This document shows, in pieces, positions 53,181-62,100 of a DNA stretch of 64,000 bases. How positions within the stretch are numbered: position 1 is the stretch's first letter; every line of letters starts with the position of its first letter. Below the pieces are notes generated by a model, which worked only from the letters and a program-made list of their open reading frames with translations, was not told the origin of the DNA and ran no database searches. Origin of the DNA: Jeotgalibacillus sp. R-1-5s-1 (lineage in GTDB: Bacteria; Bacillota; Bacilli; Bacillales; Jeotgalibacillaceae); contig NZ_SORW01000015.1 of the NCBI RefSeq assembly GCF_004405105.1, positions 1 to 64,000 on the forward strand. Reading direction: 5' to 3'. The position numbers were made by a program, and so were the translations under genes.

Positions 53181-54749
53181 ATCGTAAAATATCATGATGT
53201 TCTCATCATCGGAAGTGGAGTCGCAGCTCTACAGCTGGCGACGATGATCTATATGAAATCGAATGTGAAGATAATCACAAAGTCCTCACTTCGAAAGAGT
53301 AACTCTTATTTAGCGCAGGGGGGAGTTGCGGCGGCTGTTGATCCGGATGATTCTCCTGAAAAGCATTTGATAGACACGCTTGAAGCAGGCCGTTTTCATT
53401 CGAATGAGGATGCAGCCCGCGAAATCGTCCAGGAAGCAGCGGATCTGATCCCTGATCTTGGCCATATTTTCGACCGAGATGGGGAGGGGCGATTACAGCT
53501 GGGCCTTGAAGGTGCACACACCGCAAACAGGATTGTCCATAGCGGTGGTGATGCGACGGGTCAGCATGTGATGGAGACGTTACTGGCCAGGCTGCCACTC
53601 AATGTCCATATAGAAGAAAACATTTTTGTCTATGAGTTAATCATGGACCACGTTCAAAAGCGTTGTATTGGCGCAAAAGGAAAGGCTGTGGACGGAAGCA
53701 TCCATCATTATTACGCCCGTCACACGATTATCGCAACAGGCGGCTGCGGTCAGCTGTATTCGTTTACCTCTAACGCTCAAACGGTGACAGGTGACGGTAT
53801 TGCGATGGCGTACCTTGCAGGCGCGGACGTCGCGGATATGGAATTTGTGCAGTTCCACCCGACGCTTCTTTATCAGAACGGGGAGGCAAAGGGGCTGATA
53901 TCTGAAGCGGTGAGAGGGGCAGGTGCGGTACTTGTGACAGAAGACGGCACGCCGGTGATGCACGGGATTCATCCGCTTGAGGACCTTGCACCGCGCCATA
54001 TCGTATCACAGACGATGTTTGATCTGATTAAAAGTGGTCAGCATGTCTACCTTGATATCACCAAGATTGATCAGTTTGAAACGCGATTTCCATCTATAAC
54101 GGCACTTTGTGCGAAAAATGGCATCCGAATTTCAGAAGGAAGACTGCCGGTTGCCCCAGGCAGTCATTTCCTAATGGGTGGGATTAAAACGGATCTGAAA
54201 GGACAGACAACGATAGACGGGCTGTATGCGATTGGGGAGGCGGCCTGCACCGGTTTTCACGGAGCGAATCGCCTCGCCAGCAATTCTCTTTTAGAGGGGC
54301 TGTTTCAGGGGAAACGCCTTGCAGAGTGGATTAACCGTCATCACGTTCATCTGCCCACCACGCCACCTGTGAAACGTGCCAGTATACATAAAAAGCCGCA
54401 CATACCGGACATTCACACACTGCAGGAAGGCATGATGAAAAACGTCGGCATTGTCCGGTCAAAAACGGGATTAACGAGACAAAAGCAGTGGCTTGATTCA
54501 TTTCAGCTAAATGAAATACATGATCTCGACGGCTGTACGGTGCCTGAACTGACCGGCCTGCTAATGGGGGTGACGGCCAGCCTGATCACGGAGTCTGCAC
54601 TGAAACGGACAGAAAGCCGGGGTGGACATTTCAGAGAGGATTTTCCGTTTGAGGATGATCAGCACTGGCTGAAGAAAACGATCATTCATATGAACAAAGG
54701 GGAAGTGAGGATAAGGGATGAATACATTAAAGCTGCGCTCAAGCATTGA
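53181..54749 (+). CDS. nadB: L-aspartate oxidase NadB
   Basis: Flavoenzyme oxidising L-aspartate to iminoaspartate, the first step to NAD. Motifs: FAD-binding LIIGSGVAALQLA, LAQGGVAAAVDP, the active-site block GAHTANRIVHSGGDATG, TGGCGQLY, MEFVQFHPT and GEAACTGFHGANRLASNSLLEGL. The start is unclear: AGAGGTGG at 53168-53175 points to an ATC codon at 53181, giving about 522 residues. An upstream frame to 53112 crosses the operator, and an in-frame GTG at 53172 lies inside the ribosome site. Overlaps nadC by 32 bases. Confidence 0.93.
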   Translation: MVKYHDVLIIGSGVAALQLATMIYMKSNVKIITKSSLRKSNSYLAQGGVAAAVDPDDSPEKHLIDTLEAGRFHSNEDAAREIVQEAADLIPDLGHIFDRDGEGRLQLGLEGAHTANRIVHSGGDATGQHVMETLLARLPLNVHIEENIFVYELIMDHVQKRCIGAKGKAVDGSIHHYYARHTIIATGGCGQLYSFTSNAQTVTGDGIAMAYLAGADVADMEFVQFHPTLLYQNGEAKGLISEAVRGAGAVLVTEDGTPVMHGIHPLEDLAPRHIVSQTMFDLIKSGQHVYLDITKIDQFETRFPSITALCAKNGIRISEGRLPVAPGSHFLMGGIKTDLKGQTTIDGLYAIGEAACTGFHGANRLASNSLLEGLFQGKRLAEWINRHHVHLPTTPPVKRASIHKKPHIPDIHTLQEGMMKNVGIVRSKTGLTRQKQWLDSFQLNEIHDLDGCTVPELTGLLMGVTASLITESALKRTESRGGHFREDFPFEDDQHWLKKTIIHMNKGEVRIRDEYIKAALKH

Positions 54750-55575
54750 ACAATTTTTTATGGAGGATATTGGCGAGCAGGATCTGACCACGGATCTGAT
54801 CTTTACAGACGGCACTGAGGGTGAAATCGTCTTTTTAGCAAAGGAATCAGGTATTTTCTGCGGGGAGGAGATCATTCGCATAGGATTTGCCCTTTTACAG
54901 CCGGACGTTCAAATCGGGCTGTTTGTAAAGGATGGCGAATCGATCGCAGTCGGCCAGCGTTTAGCCGTAGTTTCAGGTCAGATTTCCACGCTTTTAAAAG
55001 GGGAGCGGGTGGTGTTGAATCTGGTGCAACGGATGAGTGGGATTGCAACGCTGACAAGAAAAGCCGTTGAAACGCTTGGTGATACGGAAACGAGAATTTG
55101 TGATACGAGAAAAACGACGCCGGGGCTTCGGATGCTTGAAAAGTACGCTGTCCGCTGCGGTGGAGGCTTCAATCACCGCTACGGGTTGTATGACGGCGTC
55201 ATGATTAAGGATAATCATATTTCGTTTGCAGGCTCGATTACTGAAGCTGTTGACCGCGTCCGGAAAAGTGCCGGTCATATGATCAAAATTGAGGTTGAGA
55301 CAGAAACGCGTGAGCAGGTGCTTGAAGCAGTGAAGGCTGGCGTAGATGTCATCATGTTTGATAACCGCACGCCTGATGAAATCATTGAGCTGAAAAAACT
55401 CGTACCGAATCACATTGTGACGGAGGCCTCAGGGGGTATCACGCTTGAGAACCTGGCAGCCTACCGCGACTGCGGCGTCCACTACATTTCGCTTGGTTTT
55501 TTAACGCATTCATATAAAGCGCTGGATATCAGTGTAAAGGTCACTGCTGACGCAAAAAAGGAGATATTGATATGA
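54718..55575 (+). CDS. nadC: Nicotinate-nucleotide diphosphorylase (carboxylating) NadC
   Basis: The 285-residue type II phosphoribosyltransferase converts quinolinate and PRPP to nicotinate mononucleotide. Markers: EDIGEQDLTTDLIF, LNLVQRMSGIATLTR, DTRKTTPGLRMLEKYAVRCG, HRYGLYDGVMIKDNH, KIEVETETREQ, VIMFDN and EASGGITLENL. The ATG at 54718 lies inside the end of nadB, with a GAGG site, and the stop overlaps the nadA start as ATGA, so translation is coupled. Confidence 0.96.
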   Translation: MNTLKLRSSIEQFFMEDIGEQDLTTDLIFTDGTEGEIVFLAKESGIFCGEEIIRIGFALLQPDVQIGLFVKDGESIAVGQRLAVVSGQISTLLKGERVVLNLVQRMSGIATLTRKAVETLGDTETRICDTRKTTPGLRMLEKYAVRCGGGFNHRYGLYDGVMIKDNHISFAGSITEAVDRVRKSAGHMIKIEVETETREQVLEAVKAGVDVIMFDNRTPDEIIELKKLVPNHIVTEASGGITLENLAAYRDCGVHYISLGFLTHSYKALDISVKVTADAKKEILI

Positions 55576-56531
55576 CAACAACAGTAACGAAAAGCCGTTT
55601 GATTGAGGAAATTCAGGAGTGGAAGGAAAAACGCAATGCGATCATTTTGGCGCATAATTACGAGATTCCGGAGGTGCAGGATATCGCGGACGTGCTGGGA
55701 GATTCACTCATGCTTGCCCGCGCGGCAGCTGAAACGAAAGCGGATGTCATCGTATTTTGCGGGGTGCATTTTATGGCGGAAACCGCAGCTGTGTTAAATC
55801 CGGAGAAGACTGTCCTGTTACCTGATCTCGAGGCGGGCTGCTCACTGGCAGACTCGATTACAGCCGATCAGCTCCGCGACTGGAAAGCAGAGCATCCTGA
55901 AGCTGTAGTGGTGGCGTATGTGAATACAACCGCTGAGGTGAAAGCGTTAAGTGATTACTGCTGTACATCTTCAAATGCGGTGGATATCGTCAATTCCATT
56001 CCTGCAGATCAGGAAATTCTATTTTTGCCGGATATGTTCCTGGGGACGTTTGTTCAAAAGGAAACAGGGCGTGAGAACATGCATATCTGGATGGGTGAAT
56101 GCCACGTGCATGCAGGCATCCGGCCGGAGCAGGTGGAGGATGTTATGACTAAACATCCTGACGCTGAACTGCTTGTCCATCCTGAGTGCGGCTGCTCCAC
56201 CTCGAGCATGTACCTGACTGCTGAAGGTGTTCTGCCGCAGGAAAAAACGCATATTTTATCGACAGGCCATATGCTCAAGCATGCAGAAAACGCAACGGCA
56301 GACGAATTCATCGTCGCAACCGAAGTCGGCATTATCCACCAGATGCAAAAGAAAAATCCGGAAAAACGCTTCATCGCAGCCAACGCCGAAGCCATCTGCC
56401 CATTCATGAAAATGATCACCCTCGGAAAAGTCCTGGCAGCTCTTAAAGAAAACCAGCACGTGATCACCGTGCCGGAAGAAACCGCTAACCAGGCCAAACG
56501 TGCGATTGAGCGGATGATTGCGATCGGGTGA
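55572..56531 (+). CDS. nadA: Quinolinate synthase NadA
   Basis: The 319-residue protein condenses iminoaspartate with DHAP using a 4Fe-4S cluster. Markers: AHNYEIPEVQDIAD, FCGVHFMAETA, PDLEAGCSLAD, AYVNTTAEVKALSDYCCTSS, LPDMFLG, VHPECGCS, STGHML and AEAICPFMKMIT. Cys90, Cys206 and Cys276 are candidates for the cluster ligands. It completes the nadB-nadC-nadA operon, and NadB supplies its unstable substrate. Confidence 0.95.
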   Translation: MTTTVTKSRLIEEIQEWKEKRNAIILAHNYEIPEVQDIADVLGDSLMLARAAAETKADVIVFCGVHFMAETAAVLNPEKTVLLPDLEAGCSLADSITADQLRDWKAEHPEAVVVAYVNTTAEVKALSDYCCTSSNAVDIVNSIPADQEILFLPDMFLGTFVQKETGRENMHIWMGECHVHAGIRPEQVEDVMTKHPDAELLVHPECGCSTSSMYLTAEGVLPQEKTHILSTGHMLKHAENATADEFIVATEVGIIHQMQKKNPEKRFIAANAEAICPFMKMITLGKVLAALKENQHVITVPEETANQAKRAIERMIAIG

Positions 56532-56533
56532 AG

Positions 56534-56776
56534 GTAGACATGGGGTCTATTCCTGACTCTGCCCAGCTCTAAACATACGGAGGTTCGTAGAATTTTGATC
56601 GTTGTTCGGAAAATATTTGCGGTGGTTCATGGAATGTTGGGGATGGTTCACAAAATAAGAGAGACGGTTCACAAGATTTCAGGCAACTTTCCAAGGATCG
56701 TGTCATTTGACCTATGAGCGTAGAGGAGGGTCTGTCCCAGGAGCTACGGTAGACTTGGGGACAGACCCATGTCTAC
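56534..56776. repeat. Inverted-repeat-bounded element with five exact 21-bp-spaced units
   Basis: GTTC occurs at 56583, 56604, 56625, 56646 and 56667, exactly 21 bases apart. The units have little other sequence in common. The element begins GTAGACATGGGGTCT (56534) and ends AGACCCATGTCTAC (56763-56776), which are inverted repeats. It shares periodicity but not sequence with the 33-51 kb family. Confidence 0.7.
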
Positions 56777-56779
56777 ATA

Positions 56780-56813
56780 AAAAAGCAGAGCTATATTGCC
56801 GGCTCTGCTTTTT
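56780..56813. terminator. Bidirectional terminator between nadA and pdh
   Basis: The 12-bp stem AAAAAGCAGAGC / GCTCTGCTTTTT with a 10-base loop serves both convergent genes. Confidence 0.9.
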
Positions 56814-56816
56814 CTC

Positions 56817-57965
56817 TTAATGCCTCACATCCCACTTCGCACGCTTTCTTGGTGAGAAGAAACTGTTGCGGCGACTTCTTGTGGCCATGCGCTGTTCGCA
56901 CATGGTATTAGCGGCTTCGATGGTGGTGATGTTTTTGTCGTCTGCCTGGGCGAATACTTCAAGCAGAGAGTGATAGATGGCTTTTGTTTTTTTTAGGACA
57001 CGTTCTTTGTTCGGCGTGTAAAGTTCATCGGTTACTTGAATAATTCCGCCGCTATTCACGATGTAATCCGGTGCATACAGGATGCCTTTTTCTTTTAATG
57101 TTACAGCAAGTGACTCATGCAGGAGCTGATTGTTAGCAGCCCCCGTGATGGCTTTAACCTTTAGCTGGTCAATCGTCTGCTCGTTAATGATGCCGCCGAT
57201 TGCACACGGAACAAATATATCAGCTGGTACACTGTAAATGTCGTCTCCCTGAACCGGAATCACGCTTCTGCCCAGCAGTTCTCCCTTTTGAACGAGCGCG
57301 CTGATCATATCCGGATTAATATCCGTGACGTAAAGGTTCGCGCCTTCCTTTAATAAATGCTCAGCGACTTTAAATCCGACCTTGCCCAGTCCCTGGATTG
57401 AAAATGTTTTTTCAAGCAGGTTCTCTGTGCCATACAACGTTTTCGAAACAGCCTTGATGCCATACAGGACGCCAAGCGCAGTCGGAATCGACGTTTCACC
57501 GCCACCGCCGTATTCCTCCGGAAGTCCGGCAATACAGTTCGTTTCCTTATGGGAGTGGACAAAATCCTCCAGCACCGTTCCCATATCCGTTCCTGTATAA
57601 AATCTGCCGTTCAGTGACTCGACAAACTGACCGTATGCCCGGAATAGCTCAGGCGTCTTATCCTTCGCGGGATCCCCGATGATCACTCCTTTTCCACCAC
57701 CAAAATCAACGTCAGCAGCTGCGCACTTATATGTCATTCCTTTTGAAAGCTTGAGCACATCCTCCAAAGCTTCCTCTGTCGTCTCATAATTTCTCATTCT
57801 TGTTCCGCCAATCGCCGGTCCCAGCGTTGTGTTATGTATCGCGATAATCGCCCGCAGGCCCGTTTCCGGATCATTACAGAACACGACCTGCTCGTGCTCC
57901 TGCATTAAGTCAAAAAGATCCGCTGACATCGCAGTCTTCGTCTCAGTTTTCGTCATCATCTTCAT
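56817..57965 (-). CDS. pdh: Phenylalanine dehydrogenase
   Basis: The 382-residue NAD-dependent amino acid dehydrogenase of the Glu/Leu/Phe/Val family has GPAIGGTRM, the catalytic Lys in [17 protein letters not shown], the active-site GTDMGT, and the Rossmann motif [16 protein letters not shown]. Choice of Phe over Leu dehydrogenase rests on the C-terminus ([13 protein letters not shown]), matching the RNSFF...PKW end I recall for Lysinibacillus/Sporosarcina PheDH, and on the neighbouring aromatic degradation operon. It interconverts phenylalanine and phenylpyruvate. A cre-like site lies 40 bases upstream. The first Met has a GGGGG-containing site about 11 bases upstream; a Met two codons later is possible. 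Confidence 0.85.
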   Translation of the reverse strand: MKMMTKTETKTAMSADLFDLMQEHEQVVFCNDPETGLRAIIAIHNTTLGPAIGGTRMRNYETTEEALEDVLKLSKGMTYKCAAADVDFGGGKGVIIGDPAKDKTPELFRAYGQFVESLNGRFYTGTDMGTVLEDFVHSHKETNCIAGLPEEYGGGGETSIPTALGVLYGIKAVSKTLYGTENLLEKTFSIQGLGKVGFKVAEHLLKEGANLYVTDINPDMISALVQKGELLGRSVIPVQGDDIYSVPADIFVPCAIGGIINEQTIDQLKVKAITGAANNQLLHESLAVTLKEKGILYAPDYIVNSGGIIQVTDELYTPNKERVLKKTKAIYHSLLEVFAQADDKNITTIEAANTMCEQRMATRSRRNSFFSPRKRAKWDVRH

Positions 57966-58004
57966 CCCATCGTACCCCCGCTTGTAAATTAATATACCAG
58001 TAAA

Positions 58005-58018
58005 ATAAAGCGCTTACA
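58005..58018. promoter_or_regulatory. cre-like site upstream of phenylalanine dehydrogenase
   Basis: On the minus strand, TGTAAGCGCTTTAT matches 12 of 14 positions of TGWAANCGNTNWCA, including the central palindrome. It lies 40 bases before the pdh start. Confidence 0.55.
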
Positions 58019-58020
58019 TT

Positions 58021-58260
58021 TTATTGCGTGGAAACCGTCTGCCCGAGCCTATTCATAATCGCCGGATAAAGCTCATCCACCTGATCACAAAACACACCTT
58101 TCCCATTTACAATCGCAAAAGGCTGCACAATGCACTGCCCGCAATAATTCAGACAAAGCCGCTCCACAACCTCCGTATCATCACATTCCCTTACACGCTG
58201 CTTCGTCTCCCCGAGTTCGCCTGTAAAATTATTCGGACAAAACTTCACCACATGCGTCAC
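58021..58260 (-). CDS. DUF1450 (YuzB-like) protein
   Basis: The protein is 79 residues from a GTG at 58260, chosen because ATGGGAGG lies 9 bases upstream; an ATG at 58287 would precede that site. DUF1450 pattern: VVKFCPNN near the start, LCLNYCGQCIVQPFAIVNG in the middle (three Cys), then DELYPAIMNRL. The Cys pattern may bind metal or an Fe-S cluster. Role unknown; common in Bacillales. Confidence 0.75.
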   Translation of the reverse strand: MTHVVKFCPNNFTGELGETKQRVRECDDTEVVERLCLNYCGQCIVQPFAIVNGKGVFCDQVDELYPAIMNRLGQTVSTQ

Positions 58261-58430
58261 TCCATACAACCTCCCATCCTCAATCACACTGCTTGCAGTG
58301 ATTATAAAGACGCCTTCAAACTCCCCGCAAGGATCGAGGTCAAAGCACTACCGCATGATCGTGATAAAGGATCTAATCATTTTCCTTCACATGTTTCTCT
58401 ATTTTAGTATGTATTGTGATTAGAAAGAGG

Positions 58431-58561
58431 TTGATTGGAGTGGAAGGCGGCGACTCCAGCGGGATAAAGCCGGACAGGTGAGACCCTGCAGATGCGATAG
58501 CATCAAGGGGGGCTCACCGCCGGCCCCGCGGAAAGCGTCCGCCTGGAACGGAAATTAACCG
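58431..58561. repeat. Bacillaceae-type dispersed palindromic repeat
   Basis: GGAGTGGAAGGCGGCGACTCC, GGACAGGTGAGACCCTGCAG, GGCTCACCGCC and GCGGAAAGCG...CGCCTGGAACGGAAA form the roughly 130-bp GC-rich element seen in many copies in Bacillaceae genomes. The ends are imperfect inverted repeats (GGTTGATTGGAGTGGAAGG against CCTGGAACGGAAATTAACC). Confidence 0.75.
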
Positions 58562-58649
58562 GCTACATTTCAAACGGGTCTGAGAAAAGGTGGGGGAGGT
58601 TTTACACGATCCACCAAACCTTCACCCTTCTATCAATTTCACGCGTTAA

Positions 58650-58663
58650 AGTAAGCGTTTGCA
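58650..58663. promoter_or_regulatory. cre-like site upstream of hppD
   Basis: AGTAAGCGTTTGCA matches 12 of 14 cre consensus positions and lies 65 bases before the hppD start. The remaining 58564-58727 is the operon promoter region. Confidence 0.5.
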
Positions 58664-58727
58664 ATGTGACATACTAAAGATTAATATTTTTTTAAAGATT
58701 CTAAAATTTTTCTAGGAGGCCCTAAAA

Positions 58728-59849
58728 ATGGCAAAAGACGTAACTGAACTTAACAATGAAACAATCAAAGATGTATTCCCGGTCGAAAGCTTCCACCACC
58801 TTGAGCTGTATGTCGGTAACGCCAAGCAGTCTGCCTATTATTTCTGTCACGCATTCGGCTTCGAAATCAAGGCTTACCGCGGACTCGAGACAGGCAGCCG
58901 CGAGCGCGTATCGTATGTGCTGGAGCAGGGCATGATCCGCCTTGTGATCACAGGCTCTTTAACGGATCAGACAGATATCGCAGAATTTGTGAAGCTCCAT
59001 GGTGAAGGCACAAAAGATATCGGGCTAAAGGTATCTAACGTGGACGAGGCTTATCACGGCGCGATTGAGCGTGGTGGCATTGCTATTCAGGAGCCATGGA
59101 CAGAAAGTGATGAAAACGGCACGGTTAAAAAAGCAATTATCGGTACATATGGAGATGTGGTGCACACACTCATTGAAAATCAGGATTACAAAGGCAGCTT
59201 CCTTCCAGGTTATGAGCCTTATGAAGGTCCAGGCACTGCGACTTCCATCGGCCTTGTCGGCATTGACCACGTCGTTGGCAATGTGGAGCGCATGGATGAG
59301 TGGACGAGCTATTATGAAAAAGTGTTTGGATTTAACGTGCTGAAGCACTTTGATGATGAAAATATCTCAACGGAATATTCTGCTCTGATGTCAAAAGTGA
59401 TGATGAATGGAACAGGCCGAATCAAGTTTCCAATCAACGAGCCGGCTGAAGGAAAGCGTAAGTCTCAGATTCAGGAATATCTTGATTTCCATAACGGCCC
59501 TGGCGTTCAGCATTTAGCCGTACTGACGAATGATATTATCTCCACGGTTCGTGCGCTGCGTGAAAATGGCGTGGAGTTTTTGCAGACACCATCCACGTAT
59601 TATGAGGATCTTGTAGCCCGCGTTGGTGACATTGACGAGGATGTGCAGAAGCTTCAGGAGCTGAATATTTTAGTAGACCGCGATGATGAGGGCTATCTGC
59701 TGCAGATTTTCACGAAACCGATTGTGGACCGCCCGACACTGTTTATTGAAATCATCCAGCGTAAAGGTGCGCGTGGCTTTGGTGAAGGTAATTTCAAGGC
59801 ACTGTTTGAGTCGATCGAACGTGAGCAGGAGCGTCGTGGAAACATTTAA
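58728..59849 (+). CDS. hppD: 4-Hydroxyphenylpyruvate dioxygenase
   Basis: The 373-residue Fe(II) enzyme turns 4-hydroxyphenylpyruvate into homogentisate. Two vicinal-oxygen-chelate halves: FHHLELYVGNAKQSAYYF (N) and GIDHVVGNVERM (C). Predicted iron ligands are His181 (GIDHVV), His262 (VQHLA) and Glu341 (FIEII), spaced as in known HPPDs. The C-terminal helix ([18 protein letters not shown]) gates the active site. TAGGAGG precedes the ATG. First gene of the operon. No tyrosine aminotransferase is adjacent. Confidence 0.97.
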   Translation: MAKDVTELNNETIKDVFPVESFHHLELYVGNAKQSAYYFCHAFGFEIKAYRGLETGSRERVSYVLEQGMIRLVITGSLTDQTDIAEFVKLHGEGTKDIGLKVSNVDEAYHGAIERGGIAIQEPWTESDENGTVKKAIIGTYGDVVHTLIENQDYKGSFLPGYEPYEGPGTATSIGLVGIDHVVGNVERMDEWTSYYEKVFGFNVLKHFDDENISTEYSALMSKVMMNGTGRIKFPINEPAEGKRKSQIQEYLDFHNGPGVQHLAVLTNDIISTVRALRENGVEFLQTPSTYYEDLVARVGDIDEDVQKLQELNILVDRDDEGYLLQIFTKPIVDRPTLFIEIIQRKGARGFGEGNFKALFESIEREQERRGNI

Positions 59850-60795
59850 ATCGTACATTCCAGCGGGCACGCAGGCGTATTTAGCCGGGCTGATTGATTA
59901 TGCGGGATTGTTTCCGCCTGCTCAGCTGTCTTTGGATGAAGCGATCCGCAACTATGCGTCCTATCAGATTGAGAGGGATGCCTGGATGCTCGGGCGTTTT
60001 ATCATCCCAGCAGTCAGGCTGAATGAGCTGGAGCCTTATCTCACGCTATTTACACAAAAGCAGAGGCTGGACTGCTCGGTGATTGCAAGAAAAAGTCCGA
60101 CGGATGCAGAGGTCCTTCCCTATTTCAAGGAGGATCTGCAAACCATCCGGACCTTTCAGGTAAAAGCGGCGGGGCAGGCGGCGGTGTTCATGATTGAGCT
60201 GCCTCTCCCTGAAACACCGGAACCGTCCTTGCTAAAAGAAATCGCGGAGCAATCAGCCAGTCTTGCCATCCGGACATTTCTTGAGTTTCCGGATGAAACA
60301 GCTGAAAAGCAGAGCCTTCTTAAAGCGCTTGATGCCATTGCTCATCATAACCGGACCCAGGACACAACACTCGGTTTTAAATTCCGGACAGGTGGCGTGA
60401 CGGCAGCTGCTTTTCCGGAGCCAAAGCAGCTTGCATGGATCCTGAAGTCCTGCAGTGACAGGGGAATCCCGCAAAAATTCACAGCAGGACTGCATCACCC
60501 GGTTCGGATGTACCGTCCGGAGGTGCAAACGGAGATGCATGGGTTTTTAAATGTTTTTACAGCCGGGATGCTGACACGTATGCATGATTTGGCATCAGAA
60601 ACGGTGACGGATATTTTAAGCGATCAAAACCCTGCAGACTTTACCTTGTCAAAAAACGGAGCAGGGTGGCGTGAGCTTGATATCACAGCTGAAGAGATTA
60701 AAAAGCTGCGGAAAACAGCCTTCATTTCCTACGGCAGCTGCAGCTTTACAGAGCCGCGCGAGGATTTGCATGCGCTTGGACTGTTGAACGAATAG
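59836..60795 (+). CDS. Unknown protein of the homogentisate operon (candidate missing-step enzyme)
   Basis: The protein is 319 residues from a GTG at 59836, which overlaps the hppD stop by 14 bases and has AGGAG 4 bases upstream; the longer frame to 59683 is a shadow of hppD. Soluble, alpha/beta, with segments reading like TIM-barrel strand ends ([15 protein letters not shown] and [16 protein letters not shown]). Conserved-looking Arg, His and Cys residues include the C-terminal [10 protein letters not shown]. It lies between hppD and the fumarylacetoacetase gene in tight linkage. The operon lacks maleylacetoacetate isomerase, making that activity a hypothesis. I do not recognise the family. 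Confidence 0.6.
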   Translation: METFKSYIPAGTQAYLAGLIDYAGLFPPAQLSLDEAIRNYASYQIERDAWMLGRFIIPAVRLNELEPYLTLFTQKQRLDCSVIARKSPTDAEVLPYFKEDLQTIRTFQVKAAGQAAVFMIELPLPETPEPSLLKEIAEQSASLAIRTFLEFPDETAEKQSLLKALDAIAHHNRTQDTTLGFKFRTGGVTAAAFPEPKQLAWILKSCSDRGIPQKFTAGLHHPVRMYRPEVQTEMHGFLNVFTAGMLTRMHDLASETVTDILSDQNPADFTLSKNGAGWRELDITAEEIKKLRKTAFISYGSCSFTEPREDLHALGLLNE

Positions 60796-60809
60796 AAAGG
60801 ACGGTCATC

Positions 60810-62087
60810 ATGAGGTCATTTATTCAGGTAGATCCGTCTTCTCACTTTCCGATTCAGAATTTGCCTTACGGGGTTTTCAGGACGTCACATGACGGAGATT
60901 CCCGGATTGGTGTGGCGATTGGCGACTACATTCTGGATTTGTCAGTGCTTGAGACGGAAGGGTTTTTCAGACGTGCAGGGTTAAAAGAGGAGGCGGTTTT
61001 TAATCAGCCGTCTCTCAATCGATTCATGAGCCTCGGTAAACAGAAATGGATGCTGGTGAGACGTGAGCTTCAGCGTCTGTTACATGAGGATGAACCTGAG
61101 CTGAGAGATCATACTGAGCTGAGGGAAAAAGCAATCATTCCGATGAAGACAGCATCGTTATTACTCCCTGCTCAAATTGGGGACTACACAGATTTTTACG
61201 CATCAAAGGAGCATGCGACCAATGTTGGCACGATGTTTCGGGGGAAGGAAAATGCCCTGATGCCGAATTGGACGTCTTTACCGGTCGGGTATCATGGTCG
61301 TGCAAGCTCAGTTGTGGTCAGCGGGACGGATGTGCGCAGGCCAAGAGGTCAGATGAAGCCGCCGTCAGCCAATGAACCAATTTTTGGTCCGACCCGTCAG
61401 CTCGATCTGGAGCTTGAGATGGGCTGGTTTATTGGCCCGGGTAATGATCAGGGCAAGCCGGTTGCGATGAAGGATGCAGAGGATCAGATATTCGGGCTTG
61501 TGCTCGTCAATGACTGGAGTGCCCGGGATATTCAGGCATGGGAATATCAGCCGCTTGGCCCTTTTTTAGCGAAAAGCTTTGCCACGTCTGTGTCACCGTG
61601 GGTTATTCCGCTTGAGGCGCTTGAGCCATTTCGCACGGAAGGTCCGGTGCAGGATCCGGAGCCACTCCCTTATTTGCAGAAAACAGGGGCTCAGTCTTTT
61701 GATATTAAGCTTGAAGTGTATATGAAAAGCCGTGAGATGGAGCAGCGACAGCGAATCATGTCGACGAACTTCAGCTACCTGTACTGGAGTATGGCGCAGC
61801 AGATCAGTCATCATACCGTGGCGGGCTGCAATCTGAGGCCTGGCGATTTGCTTGCATCGGGCACGATCAGCGGTCCGGAAAAAGAACAGCGTGGCAGTAT
61901 GCTTGAGCTGACGTGGCGCGGTGCAGAGCCGATTGAGCTTGAATCGGGTGAAGAGCGCCAATGGATTGAGGATGACGATGAGATCACGATGACGGGCTGG
62001 TGTCAGGGAGACGGCTACCGGATTGGCTTTGGGGAAGTTACCGGACGGGTGATACCGGCATTAGTGGAAGCAGATATGAAGGGGTAG
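60810..62087 (+). CDS. Fumarylacetoacetase
   Basis: The 425-residue enzyme hydrolyses fumarylacetoacetate to fumarate and acetoacetate, the last step of the pathway. Full-length eukaryotic-like FAH: an N-terminal SH3-like domain ([20 protein letters not shown]), then the catalytic core [36 protein letters not shown], the metal-binding [13 protein letters not shown] and [29 protein letters not shown] precedes the ATG, 14 bases after the previous gene. Confidence 0.95.
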   Translation: MRSFIQVDPSSHFPIQNLPYGVFRTSHDGDSRIGVAIGDYILDLSVLETEGFFRRAGLKEEAVFNQPSLNRFMSLGKQKWMLVRRELQRLLHEDEPELRDHTELREKAIIPMKTASLLLPAQIGDYTDFYASKEHATNVGTMFRGKENALMPNWTSLPVGYHGRASSVVVSGTDVRRPRGQMKPPSANEPIFGPTRQLDLELEMGWFIGPGNDQGKPVAMKDAEDQIFGLVLVNDWSARDIQAWEYQPLGPFLAKSFATSVSPWVIPLEALEPFRTEGPVQDPEPLPYLQKTGAQSFDIKLEVYMKSREMEQRQRIMSTNFSYLYWSMAQQISHHTVAGCNLRPGDLLASGTISGPEKEQRGSMLELTWRGAEPIELESGEERQWIEDDDEITMTGWCQGDGYRIGFGEVTGRVIPALVEADMKG

Positions 62088-62100
62088 GAGGACGAAGGCG

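Noticed and set aside
59683-59835. 51-codon upstream extension of the unknown operon gene
   Set aside because: It lies entirely inside hppD in another frame. The GTG at 59836 has a ribosome site at the hppD end.
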